64,000 nucleotides of DNA, taken from NCBI GenBank assembly GCA_035222895.1, contig JAVYIG010005376.1, positions 62,001 through 126,000 of the forward strand. The letters are read 5' to 3'. Under the pieces are notes generated by a model. That model was not told the DNA's origin and did no database searches. It was given only the letters and a program-made list of their open reading frames with translations. This stretch comes from Strongylocentrotus droebachiensis (taxonomy: Eukaryota; Echinodermata; Echinoidea; Camarodonta; Strongylocentrotidae). Every line of letters starts with the position of its first letter. Position 1 is the stretch's first letter. Position numbers and translations under genes: made by a program. This document shows, in pieces, positions 1 to 10,761 of the stretch.

Positions 1-1799
1 TTGATCTCTTTCTCCCTTCCCTCTTTCTTTCTCTCTCTCTCTCTCTCTCTCTCCTTTTTCTTCTTTCTGTACTCTGTATATCTATTTATTTCAAGGTCTA
101 AACAAAATATCTTCGTTCTCATTTTCAATACACTTGCGCTCCCACTTAATTAAATTCTCCCCAGTTATGACAAGTAATATCCGATGAATTGAGCGCATAT
201 TACAATGATGTTATAGTAGTTTTCTGATGGATCAACCCCAAAACCCAAATAAATATTCATGAAATGAAATTACAGGCGAACGATGTTAATCAGACCATCA
301 CCTTTTGGTAACAATGTGCTTCAAGAAGCATGCAATTAGGAGCGAAATATCGACTGAAAGTGAGGAGGAGTCAGTGCATGTACATTGTTGCACATACAGT
401 TAAAATAATTTTTCGTACCTCTTTTCATGAAATGAATGCGACAATGTGATTTATTCTTGATAGTTAAAGTTAACATCTTCTCAGAACTTTATTCACCAAT
501 ATTGGTGTCCCGTACGGGCATGAGTTGTCAATTGTTTTTTTTTTAATATTAAGGTCCTACACTTGAACAGGAAACATGGAAATAAAGAGAAGGATGACGA
601 CCTTGGTTTTTTAATAATTTATTTCCACAATGCACATCTAAAACGATTCTGACAAGTGTAAAACATAATACGATTAAAAACACAAGTATAAATGTCACAG
701 ATTATAACATCTTAATAACTATTGCACAATATAGCCTGTATCATCAAATGATGAAAGAGAAAAAAATATTCTTGTTTGTTTCAAGCTGTAGAGAGAGTGT
801 AGGGTGACCCATAAGAAAAGCGAAGCTTGTAATATTATAGGTCCACCTAAATACCTTACTTACAAATATACAAGAAAGTGTGACGAAAGAAACCTTGCTA
901 TGGATTACGTGACGGAGTTTTTGCTAAGATGCAGTTAATAAACTTCTGCTTCTGAATGAAATAATTGAATAGTTTGAATATGTGCAATTCTCTGCGCTAA
1001 TTTCTTTTCATTATTGTATTTTTGTGATGTAATACGCTGTGTATATGATAGAGGTCGAATTATGTTGATAAATATACTTGATTTTTTTACTGTGTATTGA
1101 AAGCCTGTTTTTATGTCATTTTCTGTACTCGTGATTCTATAATGCAGAAATGTAGAAAAGGAATGGTATTTACAAATTGTGTAAAAATAGATAAACAGTG
1201 TAAAAATTTGGCTCTGAATGTAAAAGAATTCTGAAATATATTGATAAAATGATCAATGCAAACGACAAGTTATTGCCACTGAACTGAATATTCTATTATC
1301 TTGAATTAATCATGATTAGTCGTGCAATCTAATTATTTTATAATGAGACTTAAAACGTCGGTATTGATGACAGATCTGGCCAAGAACCACGACAACTGTA
1401 ACAGTTGATGTATTTTATCTTCAGAGGGGGGGGGGGGGGGGGGGTTCACATTGCGTTTCACATGACCACTTCACCCGCCCCTATTTGTCGACTAATGTGT
1501 TTTGTAATCCTCTTACGAAATCTGAAATAAAACATCGAAATCAGATATTTTTTAGCCATGAATTGAATAAAACATTTTCAATATTTTTAGCATGGTAATA
1601 GGGTTATATTATGCAAATGATGAAAAAGTTGTATTAAACACGTACTTATTTCAACTCATGTCTTAATTATTCATGAGTTTTGCCTTTAGTTAGCCTTTTA
1701 GAGTAATTCAATCGATAAAGGTTTAGAAGAGGCGAATTAAGAATAAACATGCTTTAGATAAAAGCTTAACAATTTTGCATTATACCGGCACACCGTCCT

Positions 1800-2202
1800 C
1801 CCGGCCCCCCCCCCCCCCCCACTCAGAGGTCGGAATGACCGCATGCGTGTTGCCAAAATGTCCGGTAAAGGGGTACTTTTCGTGCGACTAAGTCCGGCCC
1901 GAGAATTGTAAAAAAAGGGGTGTATTTGACTTTTCACCCGGAGATTTCTGTAAAAAGGGGGTGTTTTTCTTTTTTTCTCTCATCTCTTTGGACTCCTGAG
2001 AAATTATTCCGAATTTAGGGGGGGTACATTGAGCATTTTTCCTGATTTAGGGGGGTCTCCAAGGCAGGAAAAGCCCGTGAAAAGCCCGCGAAAGGGGGGA
2101 TCGGAAATGTTGGCAGTCCTTTAGATAGGGGGTGCTTTCAAAAAGAGGGTACGAGCATATGCGTACCCTAAATAACACTGAGTGGGGGGGGGGGGGGGGG
2201 GG
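1800..2202. mobile_element. 403-bp element with C-tract/G-tract inverted ends and 8-bp TSD
   Basis: Flanked by the direct repeat ACCGTCCT (1792-1799 and 2203-2210). The ends carry a C-run followed by ACTCAG, and CTGAGT followed by a G-run. The gene A-B spacer near 9670 lacks it, giving an empty site. An 8-bp duplication fits hAT-type insertion, but no transposase is present. Confidence 0.6.
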
Positions 2203-2286
2203 ACCGTCCTTAAGTACATCGCTTATTTTCTTCCTGTCCAGTATAAATATTGAAAACGATAGGGTAAGGTCCCGTTCAACAATTCA

Positions 2287-2426
2287 GGCCCAAATTCACA
2301 AAGGAGGTTTGTCGGCAAGCCTAGGTTTATGTGCGTCATAATGACGCGTCATAGGTTTGTAAAAACGCGTCATGTGACGCACATAAACCTAGGTTTGTCG
2401 ACAAACCTCCTTCGTGAATTCGAGCC
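2287..2426. mobile_element. Foldback MITE, copy 1
   Basis: Arms beginning GGCCC-AATTCACAAAGGAGG fold onto their inverted copy ending near 2426. The internal part includes GTGCGTCA inverted repeats. A diverged copy sits at the same place in the A-B spacer (9758-9910), and the B-C spacer near 17960 lacks it. Confidence 0.65.
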
Positions 2427-2992
2427 ATTAGGTCCAAACCGCGGCGGTAATTTCGTGTTAAATGTCTGTATCTTATAAGACAGAGCTCAGGGCATACACG
2501 CAGGTCCTTTGTTATGCGCTGCTGTCATTCATTTACACCTGGAGAAAGAAATCGCTGCGGGTTTTATGCGGCGGTTTGTGCCACGAAATATCTGAACGAA
2601 CCTTCAGACTGACAAGACATTCCACAAACTCTCTGAAATCACAATTATAAAAACGTCAAAAGATACATTTCGATGATTTACCTGTCATGTATATACTTGC
2701 ATATTAATGATCAAGGAAGGGTAAAAACAATATTAAAAAAATGAATTAGTGTTGAAATTAACAATGATTTTCGTTTTGTAAACAAAATATATTTACGTGC
2801 ATCGAATGATTAAATATATTTTAGCTGTCAAAGAAAATGGCAGCGAAATACAATGAAAATTTGAAGGTAGGCCTACCCTTTCTACGTGAATTTATTCATA
2901 TAACTTTGTACAAGAAGCTGGGGAAACAATCAGCCGATCGAAACCCACATCATCTCTGGCATTGCTATCTACCTCTTCTCGCCTTCTGAATA

Positions 2993-2998
2993 TTTATT
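2993..2998 (-). terminator. Poly(A) signal of gene A
   Basis: AATAAA on the minus strand about 11 nt beyond the gene A stop codon, in a block conserved beyond all three PAN exons. Confidence 0.5.
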
Positions 2999-3008
2999 AA
3001 AATCAGGT

Positions 3009-3283
3009 CTATTGTTTCTCATAATATTTCAATCCCTCGTCTTCAACAAATTCGTCTCTGCTGACACCGGTGCCGCCTACCACCTGGTTGTTGAGCTCGC
3101 ACACACCGTTGCCGATGTTTAATGACATGCATTCATCTAGCTCGTTACACTCGGAAACGCATCTGACAAATGATGCGCCATGTTTGGTTTTGATCACGTG
3201 ATTTCGAAGGCGCCCTCCTTGGTGGATCCGTTTGAAGAGAGTAGCCTTTCGACGGACTACGTCTCCTCGAAGTGGCACTGGAT
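3009..3283 (-). CDS. Gene A exon 5: PAN/apple-like domain and stop
   Basis: Starts after an ATAATAG acceptor in the frame [13 protein letters not shown] and ends with YYEKQ and a stop. The core C-x3-C-x5-C-x(2)-N-I-G-N-G-x-C-E-L-N-N resembles the four-cysteine core of short PAN/apple domains, which mediate protein or carbohydrate contacts. Versions of this exon in genes B (10490-10761) and C (18549-18820) are highly similar, with gene A three nt longer. Confidence 0.7.
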
Positions 3284-6200
3284 CTATTATAGGTAAAAGA
3301 TAGTTTGAAGATGTAATATTTATTTATTTAAAAAATAATTCAGTTTTATCTCCGTGCAGTAGTTCCGTTCAAGGCAACAAAATAACTGTTGATGGCTTAA
3401 ATTCCAAGGGAGCCATACAACATATAAAAATACATGAAATACATCATACCTGACCAAGAACAAGTTTAGTACAGAACAATTTGATATTGAATCTATATAT
3501 GATAAGATAAGATGAAACGATTGATTAAATTCGATATTCAAAATCTAGGATTTAAAAAAGAAAACAATGTTGAAAATTAAAAGAAAATCTAAGCATAGAA
3601 TAAATAGAACAAGGAAATAGCAGAAGAAAGCAATGTTAAGTCTTGAGAGAGAATGAATACCAACTCCTCCTTCTTCTATTATAAATATAAACTACTACAT
3701 ACCTTGATAATGCGATATATGAGTCTTTTGAGCAGGAATATTTATATAAACATTTTCCTGAATAACCCCACAAAAACGTCTGGACATACATGCATGCATT
3801 AAATAGATCCGTTGAGTATTACTTAAACAAAAACCCGATGCACACCGTTTCTTTCTCTGATATAAATCTTGATTTTGACTAACAAGGACCTGTGGGTGCA
3901 TGTGGAATGCCTTTTAAAACTGTTCATATAAATCGATGTTCCTTTTTTGACGAACAGTTTTGTTAAATGAACAACGAACAAGGACGGACGTGTTCCAAAC
4001 GAGATTTGTTGTCGTTGAAGAATTCGATGATTTCAAATGCATTTTGCCATCCTTAACAAGACTATAAGTGTGTATATGTAGGTTGATAAGTGGACGGGGG
4101 TGTGAGTGTGCGTCTTTGTGCGTGTTTTCTACAGAAGGATATAAACATTTACCTGACACTGGAGCTTGACTTGTAGTTGTAGGTCCCTGAAATTCAAGAG
4201 AAACATATCACAGATATTTCATTTACTTCATCAAATGTCTACAGTCCCATAATCATATACACATCATTAATGGATATCAATACAATTATGTACTTTGATG
4301 TCTACTAATTATTGACGTTGGAGGAGATTACGTACTGATGCTATTATCGATTCTTCTTCAATGCTTCATTTTGTTGTTTAATTTGATATGTCATAAAGTA
4401 TCATTTCTCTTGGTCGATGATGTCATGAATGATTATTATGTGCATTATGCAATCCATAATGTCGTCACACAATTCGAATGAGAATAATACATTTAAATTA
4501 GATTAGAAGGTTTGAACCATTGATAACTCACCCTTGTCGCCTCAGTTGTTCCATTCCAAATACCTGTGAATACAATATAAAAATAATAAAAATGATATTT
4601 TAAAAATTACAAAAAAATTACCATGATTACATCTTTATCTATTTCTAGGCTATTGATCGGGTCTATTTACTTACTTGTCTGTCTTCCCTGATTCATACCG
4701 AGGGGGCTGGAGGTGAACTATATTCCTTTTGGGGAATCTTCTGGGTATATGGCGGACGTGTCCAGGCACACACATTCCCCTATGCATTGACGCCCATGCT
4801 CCCTGATTTATTCGCTGTACATTCTATCATGTTGACAATATATACCATTTATTCTCCTTTTAACAACTCCATTCTCTCTAATTTTATTTTCTCTCTCTCT
4901 CTTTCTCTCCCTTTCTCTCTCTCTTTTCTGTCTCTCTCTCTCTCTCTCTCTCTCTTACCCTCTCTAATTTCAATATCTTATTCACCTCTCAACCACTTTG
5001 ACCATCATGGTAAATGGGGCAAGGTCTATGAATATTTAGTCCATTTAGTTCGACTTTTGCGAAAGCGAGAATGGGTTATGTGTTATCATTTTCATGCATT
5101 TGGTACAATAAAAACAGCTTCTGGTCATCCTTAAACGCAACATGTTGTCGTGCCAGAATATTCAGTAATACGGTCATTACTTTCAACTATGAAATGCTAT
5201 CATGTATATCGAAATGTATTGTCTTCAAGCAAAGCATGTATCACATTGTCGCAAAAATATACCGTATCAGGGGCGTACGCAGGGGGGGGGGGGTGTTTTT
5301 GGGGGTTTAACCCCCCCCTTTTGTATTTTTATGTGTGTAAACCCTCCTAAAAAAAAACTAAAACCCCCCCTTTTTTTTTTTATTATAAAAAAAAATATAA
5401 AAAAATAAATAATAATAATATGCCCATGACTGACCTAAAAAAGGTGACCTTACCCCCCCCCCCTTTAATATGCCCATGACTGACCTAAAAAAGGTGACCT
5501 TACCCCCCCCCCCCCCCCCCAACGAAGAAAAATGTCAATTTTTCAAATTTCGAGACCAATTCGAGGACATGATGCAATAATAGTTCCTAATTGTTTTGGC
5601 CAACAACTTTATCACACTTAGCCATCTAATGCATGTCTACTTACAATTATAATCAACGTAGCTGTAGGAATGACCTCCTGAGCACTCATAAGTATTACTC
5701 CCAGTGCAAACGAATCTACATGGATTGCGAGTCTCGCAATACGTAGCATACAGTGCCGTATATTTCTTCCCACCACATTCTAGGGAGGGGACAATCGGGG
5801 CATCGCAAGAAGGAACCCTCACACAAACTCCTTTGGTGACTTCGATCGTTGATCCTGGGTCACACTCGATCGTGATCTCTAAACTTCTATACAGCTGTCT
5901 TTGACAATCTGTAACTACAAGAAGAAGAAAATGCACATGTATTACAAACTAAAAAGGAAATAAGTATTAAAAAAGGTGTAAAAATAATCATCTGAGGGAC
6001 ATTCAAAATACATTGATAAACAGTTTAGCATTAGAAACTCAGCAATTTCGGCTAATAGTTCGACCATTTTGGTGAAAGCGGCTGGTCACCCAGACCTTGT
6101 AAACTTACAACGGAAAGAACTCCTGCGCCAGTTGATGTCGTTATTTTGATTTCACCATGAATATATCCATGAATTTACTATGACACTCTAGTCAACAAGC

Positions 6201-7375
6201 AACCACACTTACATTTATTTTGGTAATCGGATGCAAACATAAAGCCGGGCATTCTTTCGAAAATATGTAAATATTTCAAACGAAACAGCGTCTTATTGTA
6301 TATATTCGTCAGCTTTTTGTCTTATCTTTAGAAATTAATATTAATGTATTTGTGAACAACTTTACCTACTTTCATTGGTAGTTTCCATATATTGTGTACA
6401 TTTCAAATTCAGTATTACCTGTATATGAAGAGTTTCATTCCAAAAGGAGCTAAATCCACTTTGGGAACTTCTGAGTGAATCGGCTTTTTCTATTTCTTCA
6501 CTCTCCCTTTAGCCATGTACCTTCATGTTGTTATATATGTTAAAGGTGTCACCCTGGACCAATGATATATGATAAGAAAAAATCTACCCCTTTTTTCTGA
6601 TTTTTACTAAATTTTTAGATTTTTTATTTTCGTGGATTTAGATCCTTTTGGAATGAAACATGTTATTGTACCTAAACAAATTCATATTTTCTCAATAAAG
6701 TCACTGAAATTTTATTCAAACTAAGCAGCAAATCTTTCCTTTTAAATAATAATAGTAAAATCACAACTAAAAAACCTTTTGAAAAGAAAGTAAACAACAT
6801 ATCACAGTTTCATTCAAAAAGGAGCTAAATCCGTTCAATTTCAAAAGGAGCTAAATCCACAAAATAAAAAAAAAATGATAAAAATCAGAAATAACTGGTA
6901 GATTATTTTTCTTATCATATATTATTGGTCCAGGACGACACCTTCAATATATATAACAACATGAAGGTACATGGCTAAAGGGAAAGTAGAAAAATAAAAA
7001 AGGTGATTTACTCAAAAGTACCCAAAGAAGATTTAGCTCCTTTTGGAATGAAATCGATTTGGATTTAGCTCTTTTTGGAATGAAACATGATATTGTACCT
7101 AAATTTGTTCATACTTCCTGTTGAAAGTTTAAAATGTGATATAGTGTATGTTGTCCCCATGTGGGAAATCATCATTTTAAGACAACAAACTCAATTTTGA
7201 TAAAATATGAATTTAGCTCCTTTTGGAATCAATTTTTAACGGCGAGCAATTGTCATCAGATCTTTGTTCTCTACCGATGAATTTAATATTACTTACGTAT
7301 TTTAGATCCAGCTCTCGTTTCGAATAAGCCGTGAATAATAAAGATGCTCATGATTGTCTTCCACTTTGAATCCAT
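3009..7375 (-). CDS. Gene A: secreted SUEL-like lectin + PAN protein, 5 exons
   Basis: Spliced gene model: exons 7297-7375, 5645-5914, 4532-4563, 4153-4186 and 3009-3283. The lengths 79+270+32+34+275 sum to 690 nt, exactly 230 codons including the stop, so the predicted protein is 229 aa. All internal junctions have GT donors and AG acceptors. Domain order is signal peptide (about residues 1-22), cysteine-rich SUEL-like lectin domain (about 28-116), Thr/Pro linker (about 117-139) and PAN/apple-like domain to the C-terminus. The protein is probably secreted and binds carbohydrate; that role is inferred from the fold family. The same exon order recurs in genes B and C, which is the strongest support. 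No transcript evidence is available. The lectin assignment rests on cysteine spacing and is divergent from the classical family. Confidence 0.72.
3284..4152 (-). other. Gene A intron 4
   Basis: No further exon seen. Collinear with gene B 10762-12364 (minus the 730-bp insertion) and gene C 18821-20489 (minus a retroelement-like insertion). Holds the uninterrupted CTTAAAC target site near 3813. Confidence 0.5.
4153..4186 (-). CDS. Gene A exon 4: 34-nt linker micro-exon
   Basis: Bounded by TTTCAG and GTAAAT; encodes [11 protein letters not shown] plus the first base of an Asp codon. It is 6 nt longer than the 28-nt exon of genes B and C, which adds two threonines in frame. Confidence 0.7.
4532..4563 (-). 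CDS. Gene A exon 3: 32-nt linker micro-exon
   Basis: Bounded by TTCACAG acceptor and GTGAGT donor. It completes the last lectin Cys and encodes IWNGTTEATR. It contains an N-G-T glycosylation sequon, which genes B and C lack at this site (IWDG). Exons of this kind recur nine times in the window, usually 32 nt. Confidence 0.7.
4564..5644 (-). other. Gene A intron 2, with CT microsatellite and G/C-rich insert
   Basis: Contains a CT tract (about 4888-4960) conserved in position with genes B and C. An insert at about 5268-5520 opens with CAGGGGCGTACGCAGG and carries poly-C and poly-G runs and a duplicated 44-bp block (5418-5461, 5468-5511). The insert looks like an incomplete relative of the hAT-type MITE at 30491. 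Confidence 0.5.
5645..5914 (-). CDS. Gene A exon 2: SUEL-like lectin domain
   Basis: This 270-nt exon is bounded by a TTGTAG acceptor and a GTAAGT donor. It encodes about 90 residues with regularly spaced cysteines, an I-E-V-T-K-G-V-C-V-R-V-P-S-C stretch and a C-terminal Y-V-D-Y-N-C. This matches the general layout of SUEL/Gal_Lectin domains, which end in a Tyr-x-Cys strand. The final Cys codon is split: T here and GT at the start of the next exon. A canonical Tyr-Gly-Arg sugar-binding motif is not seen, so sugar specificity cannot be assumed. A leader-like open frame upstream of the acceptor (MHFLLLVV) is intronic. Confidence 0.68.
6434..7090. mobile_element. Nested palindromic element in gene A intron 1
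   Basis: Two inverted arms (about 6434-6660 and 6835-7050) pair over long stretches, including the block with GGTCCAGG and ACACCTT. The motif AGGAGCTAAATCC occurs forward near 6447, 6821 and 6847 and in reverse near 6643, 7029, 7058 and 7212. Absent from intron 1 of gene B. Confidence 0.6.
7297..7375 (-). CDS. Gene A exon 1: start codon and signal peptide
   Basis: The exon starts at ATG (7375 downwards) and reads [18 protein letters not shown] followed by ETRAGSKI. A short basic n-region, a hydrophobic core (IMSIFIIHGLF) and small residues before the likely cleavage form a typical signal peptide. It ends at a GTAAGT donor (7291-7296) in phase 1. The nearly identical exons at 15402-15486, 32353-32431 and 37874-37952 support both start and donor. 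Confidence 0.75.
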
Positions 7376-7500
7376 AGTTAGTAAGGCTTTTCCTTGTAAA
7401 TGGAACAACAGTTCAAGATCCAATCCTGAGTTGCATTAGGTTTCTCTACCTTTGATCCGTAAAATACTAATTTAAACCGTCGGCCTACTCCTGGTCTAAA
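7376..7500 (-). promoter_or_regulatory. Conserved upstream block of gene A
   Basis: About 120 bp upstream of the ATG is clearly conserved with 15487-15600, 32432-32545 and 37953-38066. It includes a CTCAGGATTGG-type block and a GGATCA segment. Probably 5' UTR plus core promoter; no convincing TATA box could be placed. Confidence 0.4.
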
Positions 7501-7779
7501 ATCAAGTTTAACGACAAAGAAAATGTAACAGACTTCAGAATAATTTTCTTTATTGAACTAGATTTTGATGGAAAGCGTAAACCTAACGTCGGGTTTAAAT
7601 TTCAGTAGTATGCAGACCTATGTCTCCACCAAACGAAATGCAATCTACAATATGATAAAGCATGCACAATTTAACGGGGCTACATGAAATATTTTGCTGT
7701 TCCTATTGGCCGAACTAAAGTCTTTCTTTATCATTATTATTCAAAATCGATGTGTCATAGATTGCTCTTTTCCCTTCCC

Positions 7780-7870
7780 CTCCCTCCCTCCCTCTCTCTC
7801 TCTCTTTATCCATGTTGGTCTCATTCTCTGTAGCATGTCTGTTTGCTAGTTTGATCTCTTTCTCCCTTCC

Positions 7871-7901
<31 letters not shown>

Positions 7902-7912
7902 GCTCTCTCTCT
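7780..7912. repeat. CT-rich microsatellite
   Basis: (CT)n and CCCT tracts in the A-B spacer; equivalents at 15835-15970 and 16040-16100. Confidence 0.85.
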
Positions 7913-9757
7913 TCTTTTTCTTCTTTCTGTACTCTCTATATCTATTGATTTCAAAGTCTAAACAAAATATCTTCGTTCTCATTTTCAATACACTTGCGCT
8001 CCCACTTAATTAAATTCTCCCCAGTTATGACAAGTAATATCCGATGAATTGAGCGCATATTACAATGATGTTATAGTAGTTTTCTGATGGATCAACCCCA
8101 AAACCCAAATAAATATTCATGAAATGAAATTACAGGCGAACGATGTTAATCAGACCATCACCTTTTGGTAACAATATGCTTCAAGAAGCATGCAATTAGG
8201 AGCGAAATATCGACTGAAAGTGAGGAGGAGTCAGTACATGTACATTGTTGCACATACAGTTTGAGTAATTTTTCGTACCTCTTTTCATGAAATGAATGCG
8301 ACAATGTGATTTATTCTTGATAGTTAAAGTTAACATCTTCTCAGAATTGTATTCATCAATATGTGTCCCGTACGGGCATGAGTTGTCAATAGTTATTTTT
8401 TTTTTAATATTAAGGTCCTACAGTTGAACAGGAAACGTGGAAATAAAGAGTAGGATGACGACCTTGGTTTTTTAATAATTTATTTCCACAATGCACATCT
8501 AAAACGATTCTGACACCATAAGTGCAAAACATAATACAATTAAAATCACAATCATAAATGTCACAGATTAAAACATCTTAATAAGTATTACACAATATAG
8601 CCTGTATCATCAAATGATGAAAGAGAAACAAAATATTCCTGTTTGTTTCAAGCTGTAGAGAGAGTGCAGGGTAACCCATAACAACAGCGAAGCTTGTAAT
8701 ATTACAGGTCCCCCTAAATACCTTACTTACAAATATAAAGAAAGTGTGACGAGAGAAACCATGCTATGGATAACGTGACGGATTTGTGCTAAGATGCAGT
8801 TCATAAACTGTATGCGACATTTGTACATTATTTACACTCGCTTCTGCATGAAGTAATTGAATAGTTTGAATATGTACAATTCTCTGCGCTGATTTCTTTT
8901 CATTATTGTCTTGTTGTGATGTAATATAATGCGTATGATAGAAGTCGAATTATGTTGACAAATATACTTGATTTTGTACTGTGTATTAAAGGTCTGTTTT
9001 TATGTCATTTTTAATACACTGATCTCATAATGCAGAAATGTAGAAAAGGAATGGTATTTACACATTTTTAGTAAAAGTAGATATTAAACAATGTAACAAT
9101 TTGGCTCTGAATGTAAAAGAATTCTGATATATTTTAATAAAATGATCAATGCAAACGACAAGTTATTGACACTGAACTAAATATTCTATTATCTTGATTT
9201 ATTATGATTAGTCGTGCAATCTAATTATTTTATAATGAGACTTAAAACGTCGGAATTGATGACAGATCTGGTCAACAACCATGACAACTGTAACAGTTGA
9301 TGTACTTTATCTTCAGAGAGGGGGGGGGGGGGGGGGTCACATTGCGTTTCACATGACCACTTCCCCTGCCCCTATTTGTCGATTTGTTTTGTAATCCTAT
9401 TACGAAATCTGAAATAAAACATCGAAATTAGATATTACTCAGCCATGAATTGAATAAAACATTTTTCAATCTTTTCAGCATGGTAATAGGGTTATATGGT
9501 GCAAATGATGAAACAGTTGCATTAAACACGTACTTATTTCAACTCATGTCTAAATTATTCATGGTTTTTGCCTTAGCGTTTGGAGTAATTCAATCGATAA
9601 AGGTTTAGAGGCGATGAATTACAAATAAAAATGATTTAGATAAAAGCTTAACAGTTTTGTTTTATACCGGCACAACATCCTTGGGTACATAGCTGATTTC
9701 CTCCCTGCCCAGTAGAAATATTGAAAACGATATGGTAAATTCCCGTTTAGACATGAA

Positions 9758-9910
9758 GGCCCGAATTCACAAAGGAGGTTTGTCGACAAACCTTGGTTTT
9801 CGTTTTCGACGCGTTTTTACAAACCAAGGTTTGTAAAAACGCGTCGAAACACGTCATATGACGCACATAAACCTAGGTTTGTCGACAAACCTCCTTTGTA
9901 AATTCGGGCC
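9758..9910. mobile_element. Foldback MITE, copy 2
   Basis: Same element as 2287-2426, with perfect GGCCCGAATTC/GAATTCGGGCC ends and additional nested palindromes around AAACGCGTCG. It presumably predates the duplication that separated the two spacers. Confidence 0.65.
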
Positions 9911-10456
9911 ATTAGGTCCAAACCACGGCGGTAATTTCGTGTTAAATTTCTGTATCTTATAAGACAGAGCTCAGTTGATACACGCAGGACCTTTGTTATG
10001 CGCCGCTGCCATTCATTTACACGTGGAAAATCGCCGCTGGTTTTATCGCGAAATATCTGAACGAACCTTCAGACCGACAAGACATTCCACAAACTCTCTA
10101 AAATCACAATTATAAAAACTTCAAAAGATACATTTCGATGATTTATATGTCATGTATATACTTGCATAATGATCAAAGGTAGGGTACAAACAATAACAAA
10201 TTGAATTAGTGTTGAAATTAATAATGATTTTCGTTTAAAAAAAAAGAAATTTGTATTTACGTGCATCGAATGATTAAAAATATTTTAGCTGTCAAAAAGA
10301 ATGGCAGCGATATACAATGGAAATTTGAGGGCAGGCCTACCCTTTCTACGCGAATGTATTCATATAACTTTGTACAAGAAGCTGGAAAGAAAATTCAGCC
10401 AATCGAAATCCACATCATCTCTGGCATTGCTTCTACCTCTTCTCGCCTTCTGAATA

Positions 10457-10462
10457 TTTATT
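10457..10462 (-). terminator. Poly(A) signal of gene B
   Basis: AATAAA on the minus strand about 28 nt beyond the stop, in the block conserved in A and C. Confidence 0.5.
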
Positions 10463-10489
10463 ACAATCATGTCAAGATTTTGATCGGGT

Positions 10490-10761
10490 CTATTGTTTCT
10501 CATAATATTTCAATCCCTCGTCTTTAACAAAGGCGTCTCTGCTGACACCGGTGCCGCCTACCACCTGGTTGTTGAGCTCACACACACCGTTGCCGATGTT
10601 GAATGACACGCAGTCATCTAGCTCGTTACACTCGGCAACGCATCTGACAAACGACGAGCCATGTTTGGTTTTGATCGCGTGATTTCGAAGGCGCCCTCTC
10701 TCGATCTGTTTGAAGAGAGTAGCCTTTCGACGGACTACGTCTCCTCGAAGTGGCACTGGAT
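10490..10761 (-). CDS. Gene B exon 5: PAN/apple-like domain and stop
   Basis: A 272-nt coding exon. The core [19 protein letters not shown], then VCELNN, shows the four-cysteine PAN-like pattern. It ends in YYEKQ and a stop. Confidence 0.7.

Larger units (their letters stand above)
1..2992. other. Intergenic spacer beyond the 3' end of gene A
   Basis: No gene seen. It starts inside a CT-rich tract and is homologous to the gene A-B spacer (7852 onwards) and to the spacer between B and C (16017 onwards). It contains a 19-G run (1426-1444), a 403-bp insertion (1800-2202) and a foldback element (2287-2426). Confidence 0.6.
7502..10456. other. Intergenic spacer between genes A and B
   Basis: No gene seen. 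Contains CT microsatellites (about 7780-7912) and a G-run (about 9320-9337) at the same place as in the other spacers. Collinear with 1-2992. Confidence 0.55.

Noticed and set aside
1426..1444. Poly-G runs as functional G-quadruplex regulators
   Set aside because: The run is at a conserved spacer position (also near 9320 and 17524) but differs in length; homopolymer expansion alone explains it.
5915..5936. Lectin exon of gene A starting with its own leader (MHFLLLVV)
   Set aside because: These residues come from the intron before a TTGTAG acceptor; genes B and C show the exon starting after an AG at the same place, and a separate signal-peptide exon exists.
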